From the NCBI GenBank assembly GCA_016719015.1, contig JADKAZ010000001.1, positions 992,001 to 1,056,000 of the forward strand: DNA of 64,000 nt, written 5' to 3'. Positions 35,456 through 43,623 of the stretch are shown one piece after another. The translations under genes were made by a program, and so were the position numbers. Source of the stretch: Chitinophagaceae bacterium. GTDB taxonomy: Bacteria > Bacteroidota > Bacteroidia > Chitinophagales > Chitinophagaceae. Positions within the stretch are counted from its first letter, which is position 1. Each line of letters opens with the position of its first letter. A model generated the notes under the pieces. That model did not search any database. It was not told the DNA's origin and saw only the letters and a program-made list of their open reading frames with translations.

Positions 35456-35874
35456 AATCTGTAACGGAAATTATAAAAAGGAAAAGCTGGCTTATAGTAT
35501 TTGCAGGAGTATTATTGGCCGGGCTTTGCGGCTCAGTATGTGTACAGGCGCAAGACAGTACTGCCGGTAAAACAGTTACTCAAAAGAAATTTCAGCGGTT
35601 AATAAATAAAAAGAATGCTGTCTTGCTGGATGTAAGGACGGCGGAAGAATATAAATCAGGTCATATTCCCGGTGCTGTACAGATAGATGTGCAAAAGACT
35701 GATGATTTTAAAAAACAGATCGAATCACTGGATAAAAAAAACACCTACCTCCTCTATTGCCGCAGTGGTAAAAGAAGTAATGCTGCAAAAATGCTAATGA
35801 AAGCAATGGGCTTTACAAAACTGTATGACCTGGAAGGCGGATTCATAAAATGGACTGGTTCTAAAGAGCAGTAA
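35452..35874 (+). CDS. Exported rhodanese C
   Basis: 140 residues. An N-terminal hydrophobic segment (about 13-33, SWLIVFAGVLLAGLCGSV) ending in QAQD looks like a signal peptide, so the domain should be periplasmic. DVRTAEEYKSGHIPGAVQID and the loop CRSGKRSN give an intact active site. Overlaps rhodanese B by four bases; the porin gene follows after 16 bases. Together the three would carry sulfane sulfur on both sides of the inner membrane. Confidence 0.88.
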   Translation: MKSVTEIIKRKSWLIVFAGVLLAGLCGSVCVQAQDSTAGKTVTQKKFQRLINKKNAVLLDVRTAEEYKSGHIPGAVQIDVQKTDDFKKQIESLDKKNTYLLYCRSGKRSNAAKMLMKAMGFTKLYDLEGGFIKWTGSKEQ

Positions 35875-35890
35875 GAAGAAATTAATACGG

Positions 35891-37309
35891 ATGAAGAAGC
35901 TTGCAAACTTGCTTATATTATTAAGCCTGTCTCCTTTTATTTCAGCACAACACCAGGAAGTAAATGAAAAACCCGGATTGTGGAAGGAAAAAGAGAATAT
36001 AGCAGATTCTACTTCTCTCCTTTCAGCATTCAAGAGAGGTCATGTAAGCGGACATTTCCGTTATTATTTCATGGCCACTCAAAACAAAGGCGATCTTACC
36101 GATTACTATGCGAATGCTGTTGGGGGCGGTATCAGGTTTGAAACAGCGAAGTTCAAAAATTTTCAATTGGGTGTAAGTGGTTTCTTTGTTTTTAATGTTG
36201 GCTCTTCAGACCTTGCAATACCTGATACTAAAACGAACCAGCTGAACAGATACGAAATTGGCCTTTTTGATATAGAAGACCCGACAAATAAAAAAGACAT
36301 TGACCGGCTGGAAGAGCTATTTATTAAATATCATATAAAGAACTCCACCATAACATTCGGCAAACAACTCCTCAATACTCCTTTTATTAATTTACAGGAT
36401 GGAAGAATGCGGCCTACCGAAGTCGAAGGCTTATGGGCAGAAATAAATGGTATTAAAAAAGTACAACTGCAAGCTGGTTATCTATATGGTATTTCGCCCC
36501 GAAGCAGCGTTAAATGGTATAAAGTCGATGAATCTATCGGTGTGTACCCGGTTGGTGTAAATGAAAATGGGACAAAATCAGAATATGCAGGAAATGTAAA
36601 CAGTAAAGGCATTATCCTAGCTGGCTTCACCTATCAACAAAATAAAAACCTGAAGTTTCAGCTCTGGAATCAATACACTGAAAATATTTTCAACAGTGCG
36701 ATGTTCCAGGCAGATTATGAATATCCATTGGCTGACAAATCAAAACTCATCGCATCATTCCAGGTAGTAAGACAGGATGCGGTAAGCGACGGCGGCAATA
36801 AAGATGCGGCAAAATCCTATTTTAAAAAGGGAAGTAAGTCTATGAGTTTTGGTGGAAAACTGGGCTGGAAAAATAATCGTTGGGAAACTTCCCTGAACTA
36901 TAACCGCATCACTGCACATGGAAGATACCTGATGCCAAGGGAATGGGGACGAGACCCTTTCTTCACATTTCTTCCAAGAGAAAGAAATGAAGGATTGGGA
37001 GATGTGCATGCAATAATGGGAAAAATCAATTACAAGCTACCCTCATTGAAGCTTACTGCTTCTGCTGCATTCGGTTTTTACAAACTTCCGGAAGTATCTA
37101 ATTCCGCCCTGAATAAATATGGATTGCCTTCCTATAATCAATTGAATGTTGATATCCGCTATCAATTTGCAGGTTTATTAAAAGGTCTTGAAACACAATT
37201 CCTCTACGTTTATAAAGACAAAACAGGAAACTCCTACGGCAATGACAAGTATGTCATTAATAAAGTGGATATGAACCTTTGGAATCTTGTTTTTAACTAC
37301 CAGTTTTAA
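35891..37309 (+). CDS. OprD-like outer-membrane porin
   Basis: 472 residues. Signal peptide MKKLANLLILLSLSPFISA; the remainder is a beta-barrel with repeated aromatic-flanked strands and ends WNLVFNYQF, a typical outer-membrane final strand. Segments such as TITFGKQLLNTPFINLQDGRMRP resemble OprD-family porins. Operon context with rhodaneses and the following SoxB-like gene suggests uptake or release of a sulfur compound, perhaps thiosulfate, but the substrate is unknown. Confidence 0.75.
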   Translation: MKKLANLLILLSLSPFISAQHQEVNEKPGLWKEKENIADSTSLLSAFKRGHVSGHFRYYFMATQNKGDLTDYYANAVGGGIRFETAKFKNFQLGVSGFFVFNVGSSDLAIPDTKTNQLNRYEIGLFDIEDPTNKKDIDRLEELFIKYHIKNSTITFGKQLLNTPFINLQDGRMRPTEVEGLWAEINGIKKVQLQAGYLYGISPRSSVKWYKVDESIGVYPVGVNENGTKSEYAGNVNSKGIILAGFTYQQNKNLKFQLWNQYTENIFNSAMFQADYEYPLADKSKLIASFQVVRQDAVSDGGNKDAAKSYFKKGSKSMSFGGKLGWKNNRWETSLNYNRITAHGRYLMPREWGRDPFFTFLPRERNEGLGDVHAIMGKINYKLPSLKLTASAAFGFYKLPEVSNSALNKYGLPSYNQLNVDIRYQFAGLLKGLETQFLYVYKDKTGNSYGNDKYVINKVDMNLWNLVFNYQF

Positions 37310-37330
37310 AAAATGCATTTAGTAGCTTAG

Positions 37331-37375
37331 TGTGACTGTTGTCACGAATAAGTCTGAAGAAAAAAATCATTTTTA
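37331..37375 (+). promoter_or_regulatory. Crp-type box upstream of the SoxB-like gene
   Basis: TGTGACTGTTGTCACG (37331-37346) has one mismatch from TGTGA-N6-TCACA. At the fixed spacing of 29.5 bases the -7 position reads CATTTTTA (37368-37375), two mismatches. The box is convincing, the -7 weak. Confidence 0.55.
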
Positions 37376-37407
37376 TAATCGCAATTTCACCTTTAAACCT
37401 ATAATCC

Positions 37408-39111
37408 ATGTCTCCATTGTTGAATGATGAAAACACCAATTCCCGTCGTGATTTTCTGAAAAAAACCACATTGGCAGGGTTAGGCACTTCGCTGGCCGGG
37501 GTGGCTGGAGCTATTCCTCTTACAGCCGGAGCATCTAGAGGAATTGATGTTGCTGGTCAGAACCAGTTTACCATATTATACACCTCCGATATTCATGCGC
37601 AACTACATACCCATGATGAATTTTTCTGGGAGAATGGAAAATCAGTGTATAGAAAGAGAGGTGGTTTAGCGGTTTTGAAAACGATGATTAATCACTTTAG
37701 AAAACAAAATCCTGCGAATACTATTCTTATTGATGGCGGAGATTATTTTCACGGCAGTGCTGTAGCCTCATTAACGGAAGGCGAGGCTATGATACCGTTG
37801 TTGAATGATTTTAATTATGACCTGATATTACCTGGTAACTGGGAAGTAGTATACAAGAAAAAGAAAATGCTCTATGATATGGGCCATGCCACGGCTGCAA
37901 AGATCTGTGCCAATATGTGGCATAAGACCGCGGATGCTGATAATGGAGAATTAATTTATCCGCCTTATTGGGTAAAATACATTGCAGGAACCAAAGTTGG
38001 ATTTATTGGTTACACCGATCATCTGATCCCGAAACGTCAATCGCCGGCATACAGCGAAGGCATACGTTTTGAGCATGCTGATTTCAACATAGCGAAATAT
38101 ATTAAACTCCTGAAAGAAGTGGAAGGATGTGGTATCATTTTCATTGTTACACATATGGGATTGGCACAGCAGGTCGGGTTAGCCAATAATCCTGCTGTGC
38201 AGGGAGCTGATTTTATCCTGGGTGCTGATACACATGAAAGAGTGAGAGTGCCGATTGAAGGAAAATATACTAAAGTTGTGGAATGTGGCGCCTTTGGTTC
38301 TTTCCTCGGCAAACTGGATATTGAAGTTGAAAATGGGAAAATCAAAAATTATAAATACCAGTTACTAGATGTGGATCCTGTGAAATACCCTGCTGATAAA
38401 AAATTACAAGGACAAGTCGATAAAGCTTCAGCACCATTTAAAAAGGATCTGTCAAAAGTAATTGGCACTACCACTACCCCGTTAGTCAGGTATTTTGTAA
38501 TGGAAACACCCATGGATAACCTGATCACTGATGCGATACACTGGAAATTTAAAACAGATATTGCATTGAGTAATGGGTTCCGATTTTGCCAGCCTTTGGC
38601 TGTTGATCCTGCAAAAGGGAAAGCAGATATCACCAAAGAATTCTTATGGAATATGCTACCGGTAGATAGTGAAGCAAAGCTGGGATTAATCACTGGCAAA
38701 CAACTATGGGACTGGCAGGAGAAAGAATTACAAAATGCATTTGCCAAAGACCCCTCTAAACGCTTTGGTGGTTGGTTTGTCCGCTTCGCTGGCATGGAAG
38801 TAAATTTTACAATAGGCAATGAATTGGGGAAAAGAGTAAACTGGATAAAAGTAAAAGGTGAACCTCTTGTTCTTGATAAAGAATACAGTATCGTTGCCTG
38901 TGAAAGAGAAGGCGATCCTGATGATACACTTTGCCGCATAGAAAAAGTTAAAAATCCAAAACGTTCAGGTGTATTAATGCATAACGTAATAGAAGAATAC
39001 CTGGCGGCAAAATCACCCGTATCACCGAAACTGGAAATGAGGGCCACTGCAACTGACCAACCACATACACTGCTTACACAATTACAAGGCACAACTTACG
39101 AATTCAGATAA
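37408..39111 (+). CDS. SoxB-like metallophosphoesterase / thiosulfohydrolase family protein
   Basis: 567 residues. The Tat signal RRDFLKK precedes a hydrophobic stretch, so it is exported folded. A metallophosphoesterase domain (about 50-330) has TSDIHAQL, DGGDYFHGS, LPGNWEVVY, THMG and GADTHER. A 5'-nucleotidase C-terminal domain follows. GNWE instead of the usual GNHE is the point of resemblance to SoxB, where the histidine of this motif is also replaced. SoxB cleaves sulfate from SoxY-bound thiosulfate, but no soxYZ is in the window. UDP-sugar hydrolase or 5'-nucleotidase activity is the alternative. Seventeen bases separate it from the dihaem cytochrome gene. Confidence 0.72.
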   Translation: MSPLLNDENTNSRRDFLKKTTLAGLGTSLAGVAGAIPLTAGASRGIDVAGQNQFTILYTSDIHAQLHTHDEFFWENGKSVYRKRGGLAVLKTMINHFRKQNPANTILIDGGDYFHGSAVASLTEGEAMIPLLNDFNYDLILPGNWEVVYKKKKMLYDMGHATAAKICANMWHKTADADNGELIYPPYWVKYIAGTKVGFIGYTDHLIPKRQSPAYSEGIRFEHADFNIAKYIKLLKEVEGCGIIFIVTHMGLAQQVGLANNPAVQGADFILGADTHERVRVPIEGKYTKVVECGAFGSFLGKLDIEVENGKIKNYKYQLLDVDPVKYPADKKLQGQVDKASAPFKKDLSKVIGTTTTPLVRYFVMETPMDNLITDAIHWKFKTDIALSNGFRFCQPLAVDPAKGKADITKEFLWNMLPVDSEAKLGLITGKQLWDWQEKELQNAFAKDPSKRFGGWFVRFAGMEVNFTIGNELGKRVNWIKVKGEPLVLDKEYSIVACEREGDPDDTLCRIEKVKNPKRSGVLMHNVIEEYLAAKSPVSPKLEMRATATDQPHTLLTQLQGTTYEFR

Positions 39112-39128
39112 GCATTAAAAGAAAGACT

Positions 39129-40118
39129 ATGTGGAAGACTCTCAAAGCAAACTGGCAACTGATAATAATTGTAGCAGCAATTCTTGTTATTGCACTGATA
39201 GAAGTAATGAAAGCCACCAGGCCTTCCACAAACGAAACGTTTAGCACTACTTTAGTGGATAGCAGCTGGATTGCCCCCAGTTTATTTACAGATAATAAAC
39301 TCCGGGGTGAAGAGAGGGAGCTTGTTATTTATGGTGAAGATATTATTGCCAATACCTCCCGGTATTTTGGACCTCATGGTGCTGTAGCACAAATAACCAA
39401 CGGCATGAACTGCCAGAATTGTCACCTGAATGCAGGCAAAAAAAATTGGGGCAATAATTACAGTGCGGTTTTTTCAACCTATCCAAAATTCAGGGAACGT
39501 AGTGGTGCAATCGAAACCGTCTATAAAAGAGTAAGTGATTGTTTTGAAAGAAGTTTAAATGGTACCGCCCCGGACAGCAACAGCAAAGAATACCAGGCAA
39601 TCTATGCATATATCAAATGGATTGGAGGGAATGTAAAAAAAGGAGAAAAGCCTGTTGGTAGTGGTATAGAAAAAATTCCATACATGGAAAGAGCAGCTGA
39701 CCCTGTAAAAGGGAAACTCGTTTATGCAGCGCAATGCCAGAGTTGTCATGGAACTGATGGAAAAGGACAGATGAGCCTGAATGGCATAAGTTATGAATAC
39801 CCGCCTCTCTGGGGAGAACATAGTTATAATTCAGGTGCCGGGCTATTCCGCCTGAGTAGTTTTGCCGGCTATATCAAAAACAATATGCCTTTTAATCAGG
39901 CCACACACAACAATCCTAAATTAACAAATGAAGAAGCTTGGGATGTGGCAGCCTATGTAAATAGTCAACCAAGACCATCAAAAGACATGAGTAAAGACTG
40001 GCCGGATATTTCCAAAAAACCATTTGATCATCCCTTTGGCCCTTATGCAGATGGGTTTAGTGAAACACAACATAAATACGGGCCTTATAAGCCTATCATC
40101 TCTAAACAGAAAAAATAA
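39129..40118 (+). CDS. TsdA-like dihaem cytochrome c (thiosulfate dehydrogenase family)
   Basis: 329 residues. An N-terminal membrane anchor (about 10-27) holds a periplasmic part with two haem-binding motifs, CQNCH and CQSCH. Between them RVSDCFERSLNG carries the cysteine that in Allochromatium TsdA (C96) is the axial haem ligand near the active site. TsdA joins two thiosulfate to tetrathionate, or runs in reverse. Co-transcribed with the SoxB-like gene. The axial cysteine is strong evidence for a sulfur substrate; direction of reaction is unknown. Confidence 0.82.
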   Translation: MWKTLKANWQLIIIVAAILVIALIEVMKATRPSTNETFSTTLVDSSWIAPSLFTDNKLRGEERELVIYGEDIIANTSRYFGPHGAVAQITNGMNCQNCHLNAGKKNWGNNYSAVFSTYPKFRERSGAIETVYKRVSDCFERSLNGTAPDSNSKEYQAIYAYIKWIGGNVKKGEKPVGSGIEKIPYMERAADPVKGKLVYAAQCQSCHGTDGKGQMSLNGISYEYPPLWGEHSYNSGAGLFRLSSFAGYIKNNMPFNQATHNNPKLTNEEAWDVAAYVNSQPRPSKDMSKDWPDISKKPFDHPFGPYADGFSETQHKYGPYKPIISKQKK

Positions 40119-40138
40119 AAAGAACTAATTTGCTTTCC

Positions 40139-40183
40139 TGTGACAAAAATCACGGGACAGGCTTTTTCATTAACCCACATTTG
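40139..40183 (+). promoter_or_regulatory. Crp-type box and -7 element upstream of the YeeE/YedE pair
   Basis: TGTGACAAAAATCACG (40139-40154), one mismatch. CACATTTG (40176-40183) is one mismatch from TAnnTTTG and lies at exactly 29.5 bases from the centre of the box. Confidence 0.7.
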
Positions 40184-40206
40184 CGCAACCTAAAAAAGAA
40201 TTAGTT

Positions 40207-40770
40207 ATGCTTGATTTTTTAAAACAACCCTGGCCCTGGTATGTGGCTGGCCCATTAATCGGGTTGATGGTACCAGTTTTATTGCTGATAGGTAATAAAT
40301 CATTTGGAATCTCATCTTCTCTCCGCCATGTATGCGCCGCTTGCTTACCTGCTAAAATTCCTTTCTTTAATTATGACTGGAAAAAAGAAATCTGGAATTT
40401 ATTTTTTGTAGGCGGCATTTTATTGGGTGGCTTTATCGCTGTAAATTTATTAAGCAATGGCCAACCTATACAAGTGAATCCCAAGCTCCAAACGGAATTG
40501 GCCACTTATGGGATTACCAATTATAACAGCTTTGTTCCTTCGGATCTTTTTACCTGGTCATCATTACTTAGCCTGAAAGGTGTTTTTATGATGGTTATTG
40601 GCGGATTCCTGGTGGGCTTTGGAACCCGTTATGCAGGCGGCTGTACCAGTGGCCATGCTATTATGGGCCTCTCTAATCTTCAATGGCCTTCGTTGGTTGC
40701 CACTATCAGTTTTATGTCCGGTGGATTTATTGTTGCAAACCTGATTCTCCCTTACATCTTAAAATTATAA
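40207..40770 (+). CDS. YeeE/YedE family membrane protein, first half
   Basis: 187 residues, four to five membrane segments. The conserved loop GFGTRYAGGCTSGHAIMGLS carries the single conserved cysteine of the family. YeeE imports thiosulfate in E. coli and Spirochaeta through such cysteines; here the protein is about half the size, and its partner follows after four bases, so the two probably form one complex. A second cysteine pair, CAAC, lies near residue 44. Confidence 0.88.
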   Translation: MLDFLKQPWPWYVAGPLIGLMVPVLLLIGNKSFGISSSLRHVCAACLPAKIPFFNYDWKKEIWNLFFVGGILLGGFIAVNLLSNGQPIQVNPKLQTELATYGITNYNSFVPSDLFTWSSLLSLKGVFMMVIGGFLVGFGTRYAGGCTSGHAIMGLSNLQWPSLVATISFMSGGFIVANLILPYILKL

Positions 40771-40774
40771 ATCT

Positions 40775-41311
40775 GTGATAAACATAAATGAACCTATACA
40801 GGAAAAAAAGCACCACGAATTTCTAACAGAGAACACAGATTTTGAAGTTCGCTCCCTTGATGCTGTTTGTTTTAATGAATCTGAACTAAAACACCCCTGG
40901 TGGTATAATCTAAAGTATGCCATTGCAGGTATGCTATTTGGAATCATTTTGGTAAAAGCAGAAGTTATTTCCTGGTTCAGGATACAGGAAATGTTCCGCC
41001 TCCAAAGCTTTCACATGTTTGGTGTCATTGGTTCTGCTGTAGCTGTTGGTGTAATATCGGTGCTGATAATTAAAAAGTTTAAAATCAAAACGATTTATAA
41101 TGAGCCTATCGAATTTGTTTCCAAGAAATTCAACAAAGGAAATGTGTATGGCGGATTGATATTCGGATTTGGCTGGGCTATTACCGGTGCCTGCCCGGGC
41201 CCACTCTTTGCACAGATTGGCACTGGTGCCACAGTAATTGTAATAACACTGCTGAGTGCCATTGTTGGCACATGGGTATATGGATATTTCAGGGAGAGAT
41301 TACCGCATTAA
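40775..41311 (+). CDS. YeeE/YedE family membrane protein, second half (DUF6691 type)
   Basis: 178 residues, four membrane segments after a polar N-terminus of about 48 residues. The conserved loop is GFGWAITGACPGPLFAQIG. The start is a GTG at 40775, as no ATG is nearby. Four-base gap from the first half, followed by a strong bidirectional terminator. Thiosulfate or sulfane-sulfur transport is inferred from the family; direction unknown. Confidence 0.86.
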   Translation: MININEPIQEKKHHEFLTENTDFEVRSLDAVCFNESELKHPWWYNLKYAIAGMLFGIILVKAEVISWFRIQEMFRLQSFHMFGVIGSAVAVGVISVLIIKKFKIKTIYNEPIEFVSKKFNKGNVYGGLIFGFGWAITGACPGPLFAQIGTGATVIVITLLSAIVGTWVYGYFRERLPH

Positions 41312-41332
41312 TTTCTTCAACCGATAGTTATA

Positions 41333-41366
41333 AAAAAATAAGCGACCATGTGGTCGCTTATTTTTT
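41333..41366. terminator. Bidirectional rho-independent terminator
   Basis: A 16-base-pair stem, AAAAAATAAGCGACCA (41333-41348) with its complement (41351-41366), loop TG. A- and T-runs flank it on both strands, between the convergent YeeE/YedE and FadL-like genes. Confidence 0.92.
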
Positions 41367-41392
41367 ACATAGCGCCATAGAATTTCCCTGGA

Positions 41393-42682
41393 TCAGAAAG
41401 CATAATTTATTCCCAGCATAAACAGATCTGTTGTCATTTTGTATGAAACATTACTACCTGGGATTGCTCCGTAAGGATTAGAAGCAGTTATCATCATTGG
41501 ACTGAATAAAGGACCGCTAGTAGAGCCTCCGCTTGTGCCATGATGATAAGTGGCGTTCAGTGTTAGCTGCGTATTAAATTCGTAACCGAACCCGAACTGA
41601 AATGCATTTTTAATAACAGCTGTTGCAGGTATAGAAAAAAAGGCCAGTTCGCTGCTTATTGGGTTTGAGCTATAAGTGTAACCTGCTCTTATTGGTAATT
41701 TGTTTATCCCCTTGTACTGAATACCTGCTGAAATGATAGATATATTATTCCAGCCAAAGCCAGCTACAGAAGCTGTATTTGTCCAGCCTTTTGCTTTAAA
41801 GCCTTCAGTATTTTCATAGTTCACAAACCTGTAATCAAGTGCTGCATCAATTTTATTTTTCGAATAACCAATGCCTGCTGATAAAATAGCCGGGTAGTTC
41901 ATTTTGAATTTTACATTTGGTGCAGTAGTTCCATCCAGGTATTTATTATTAAAATCAAAACTGCCAAATGTTTGCGGTGTTTTATAGGATGCTCCCAATT
42001 TTATCCCTTTACCGGAATTATAAAATATTCCGAATTGTCCCCCAAATCCCAAAGCAGATGCTTTATCACTTACCGGATAACCTAAAGTTGTGCTTGGTGA
42101 AGAAAGAGGATTGGGCGCCAGTTCAAGTGATGAATAATTGAAAGTTGGAGCAAATCCAATGGAAAATTGTTCAGATATTTTATACGAATAAGTAAGGCCT
42201 ACTTGCAACAACTGGTAATCTGACTGAATCCGTCCAAACCCTCCAGCACTTTGAGGCATGTTGATTGCATTCGTATTGCTTTCTGGAAATGTAACGCCAA
42301 AGCCACTAATGCCAAAAGCAGAAATTCCAAATGTATGTTTGCTGTTCTTTTTGCCCCAAACCATTGCCAGTGCCGGCATTACAGAAGCACCTCTATCATC
42401 TTTTGTGACGCCAGTAAAAGGGCCTTCGGATGTTGGTACTGTTGATGACAAAGACGGCGAAGAAAAAAATAGTCCTGCATTAACAGAAAGTATCTTTTTA
42501 TCAAAAGCCGATATAGCTGCCGGGTTCCATTGTAAAGCTCCGTTTATATCAAGCGGCTGAGCTGTAGAGGCTCCACCCATTGACATGTTAGCGGCACCAA
42601 TTCCCTGCATTAAATGTCCGGTCTGGGCAAATAAAATAACAGGCAGCATACCTAATCCAAGTATTATTATTATCTTTTTCAT
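41393..42682 (-). CDS. OmpP1/FadL-like outer-membrane protein
   Basis: 429 residues. Signal peptide MKKIIIILGLGMLPVILFAQ is followed by GHLMQGIGAANMSMGGAS, the N-terminal FadL-type sequence; a barrel follows, ending MTTDLFMLGINYAF. FadL-family proteins import hydrophobic molecules. It is the last gene of the SQR1-TusE-DsrE operon on the minus strand (98-base gap), so uptake of hydrophobic sulfur compounds such as polysulfide or S8 can be imagined, but nothing in the sequence shows this. Confidence 0.78.
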   Translation of the reverse strand: MKKIIIILGLGMLPVILFAQTGHLMQGIGAANMSMGGASTAQPLDINGALQWNPAAISAFDKKILSVNAGLFFSSPSLSSTVPTSEGPFTGVTKDDRGASVMPALAMVWGKKNSKHTFGISAFGISGFGVTFPESNTNAINMPQSAGGFGRIQSDYQLLQVGLTYSYKISEQFSIGFAPTFNYSSLELAPNPLSSPSTTLGYPVSDKASALGFGGQFGIFYNSGKGIKLGASYKTPQTFGSFDFNNKYLDGTTAPNVKFKMNYPAILSAGIGYSKNKIDAALDYRFVNYENTEGFKAKGWTNTASVAGFGWNNISIISAGIQYKGINKLPIRAGYTYSSNPISSELAFFSIPATAVIKNAFQFGFGYEFNTQLTLNATYHHGTSGGSTSGPLFSPMMITASNPYGAIPGSNVSYKMTTDLFMLGINYAF

Positions 42683-42780
42683 AATCGTTAATTATTAATC
42701 TGCAATATTTGCAGCATCTATGTCGATAAAAATTGTTACAATAAAACAATGATACTATTGTAAATGAGAATGTTACAGTT

Positions 42781-43263
42781 TTATATAAAAAGCATGTGCA
42801 CTCCTTCACCAGAGCTTTGTTTATAAAAATCTCCTACGGTAATAACAGCCTCAACACCTTCATACAAGTCCTCTTTTTTATAATGGAACATATCCATCGC
42901 CAACTTACAAGCCCATAACCTGACCCCTGAAGCTGTGAGGATATCCAGAAATTCCGCTACATCGGGCATATCAACTTTATCCATTTCTTTCTTCATCATG
43001 GATGTAGCCAATGCCTCCATACCTGGCAAACCTCCCAGCATAGTTGGTATATGCATAGCAGGATTACCAACAGTAGCCACATGCAAATGTGTTAGTTTCT
43101 TTTTATGAATGGCTTCCAGTCCGAAAAAGGTAAAAAACATTTCTGCTTCGATGCCTTCCATTCTTGCGCCATTTGCCAATACAAAAGCAGCATAAACATT
43201 TTCGAGAGTACCCTTTGACAGGATAATCATCATTTTTTTAATTTCACCTTTATTTTCACTCAT
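42781..43263 (-). CDS. DsrE2-like sulfur carrier protein
   Basis: 160 residues. The DsrE/DsrF/DrsH fold, with the active cysteine C119 in RLWACKLAMDMF, equivalent to the cysteine of DsrE2 proteins. DsrE2 proteins move sulfane sulfur between rhodaneses and TusA or DsrC in sulfur oxidisers. The segment MPDVAEFLDILTASG is typical. It lies 23 bases after the TusE/DsrC gene, supporting the pair as a sulfur relay. Confidence 0.86.
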   Translation of the reverse strand: MSENKGEIKKMMIILSKGTLENVYAAFVLANGARMEGIEAEMFFTFFGLEAIHKKKLTHLHVATVGNPAMHIPTMLGGLPGMEALATSMMKKEMDKVDMPDVAEFLDILTASGVRLWACKLAMDMFHYKKEDLYEGVEAVITVGDFYKQSSGEGVHMLFI

Positions 43264-43286
43264 GATTGATAAATTTTATTAGATTA

Positions 43287-43595
43287 TTAAATACAACTGG
43301 CAGGCTTGGGAATACCTGCAATCTTTGTTGCTGTTTTCAGCGGTGCTTTAGGAAATAACTGATAAAACTCTTTAATGTCTACTACGCCGCTTTTGCCTAT
43401 TTTCCGGATACTAAGCGGAACTTCGTTTTTAAACTCAGTTTGCAAATAGGTCAGCACTTCCCAGTGCCGCGGAGTCAAAGATATTTCAGCCTCAGCAGCC
43501 AGCTCTTTAGCAATTGATTCATCCCATTGTTTAAAATCGGTTAAGTAACCTTCTTCATTAACGGCAACTGATTTGCCTGCAATAATTTTTTCCAT
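43287..43595 (-). CDS. TusE/DsrC family sulfur relay protein
   Basis: 102 residues. DFKQWDESIAKELA, TPRHWEVLTYL and the C-terminal KIAGIPKPASCI are family blocks. The penultimate residue C101 is the conserved sulfur-carrying cysteine. The second cysteine of true DsrC, 11 residues upstream, is Thr here (ATKIAG). That makes it TusE-like by sequence, although its place between SQR and DsrE2 points to sulfur oxidation. I begin at the ATG at 43595; the frame reaches 43667 but overlaps SQR1. Confidence 0.88.
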   Translation of the reverse strand: MEKIIAGKSVAVNEEGYLTDFKQWDESIAKELAAEAEISLTPRHWEVLTYLQTEFKNEVPLSIRKIGKSGVVDIKEFYQLFPKAPLKTATKIAGIPKPASCI

Positions 43596-43623
43596 GATTA
43601 TAGATTTATTTTGTTTAATACAA

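Noticed and set aside
38349..39092. A 247-codon open frame on the minus strand opposite the SoxB-like gene
   Set aside because: It lies wholly antisense to a gene with clear family motifs; its product is Ser/Phe-rich without domain, signal or context. Shadow frame.
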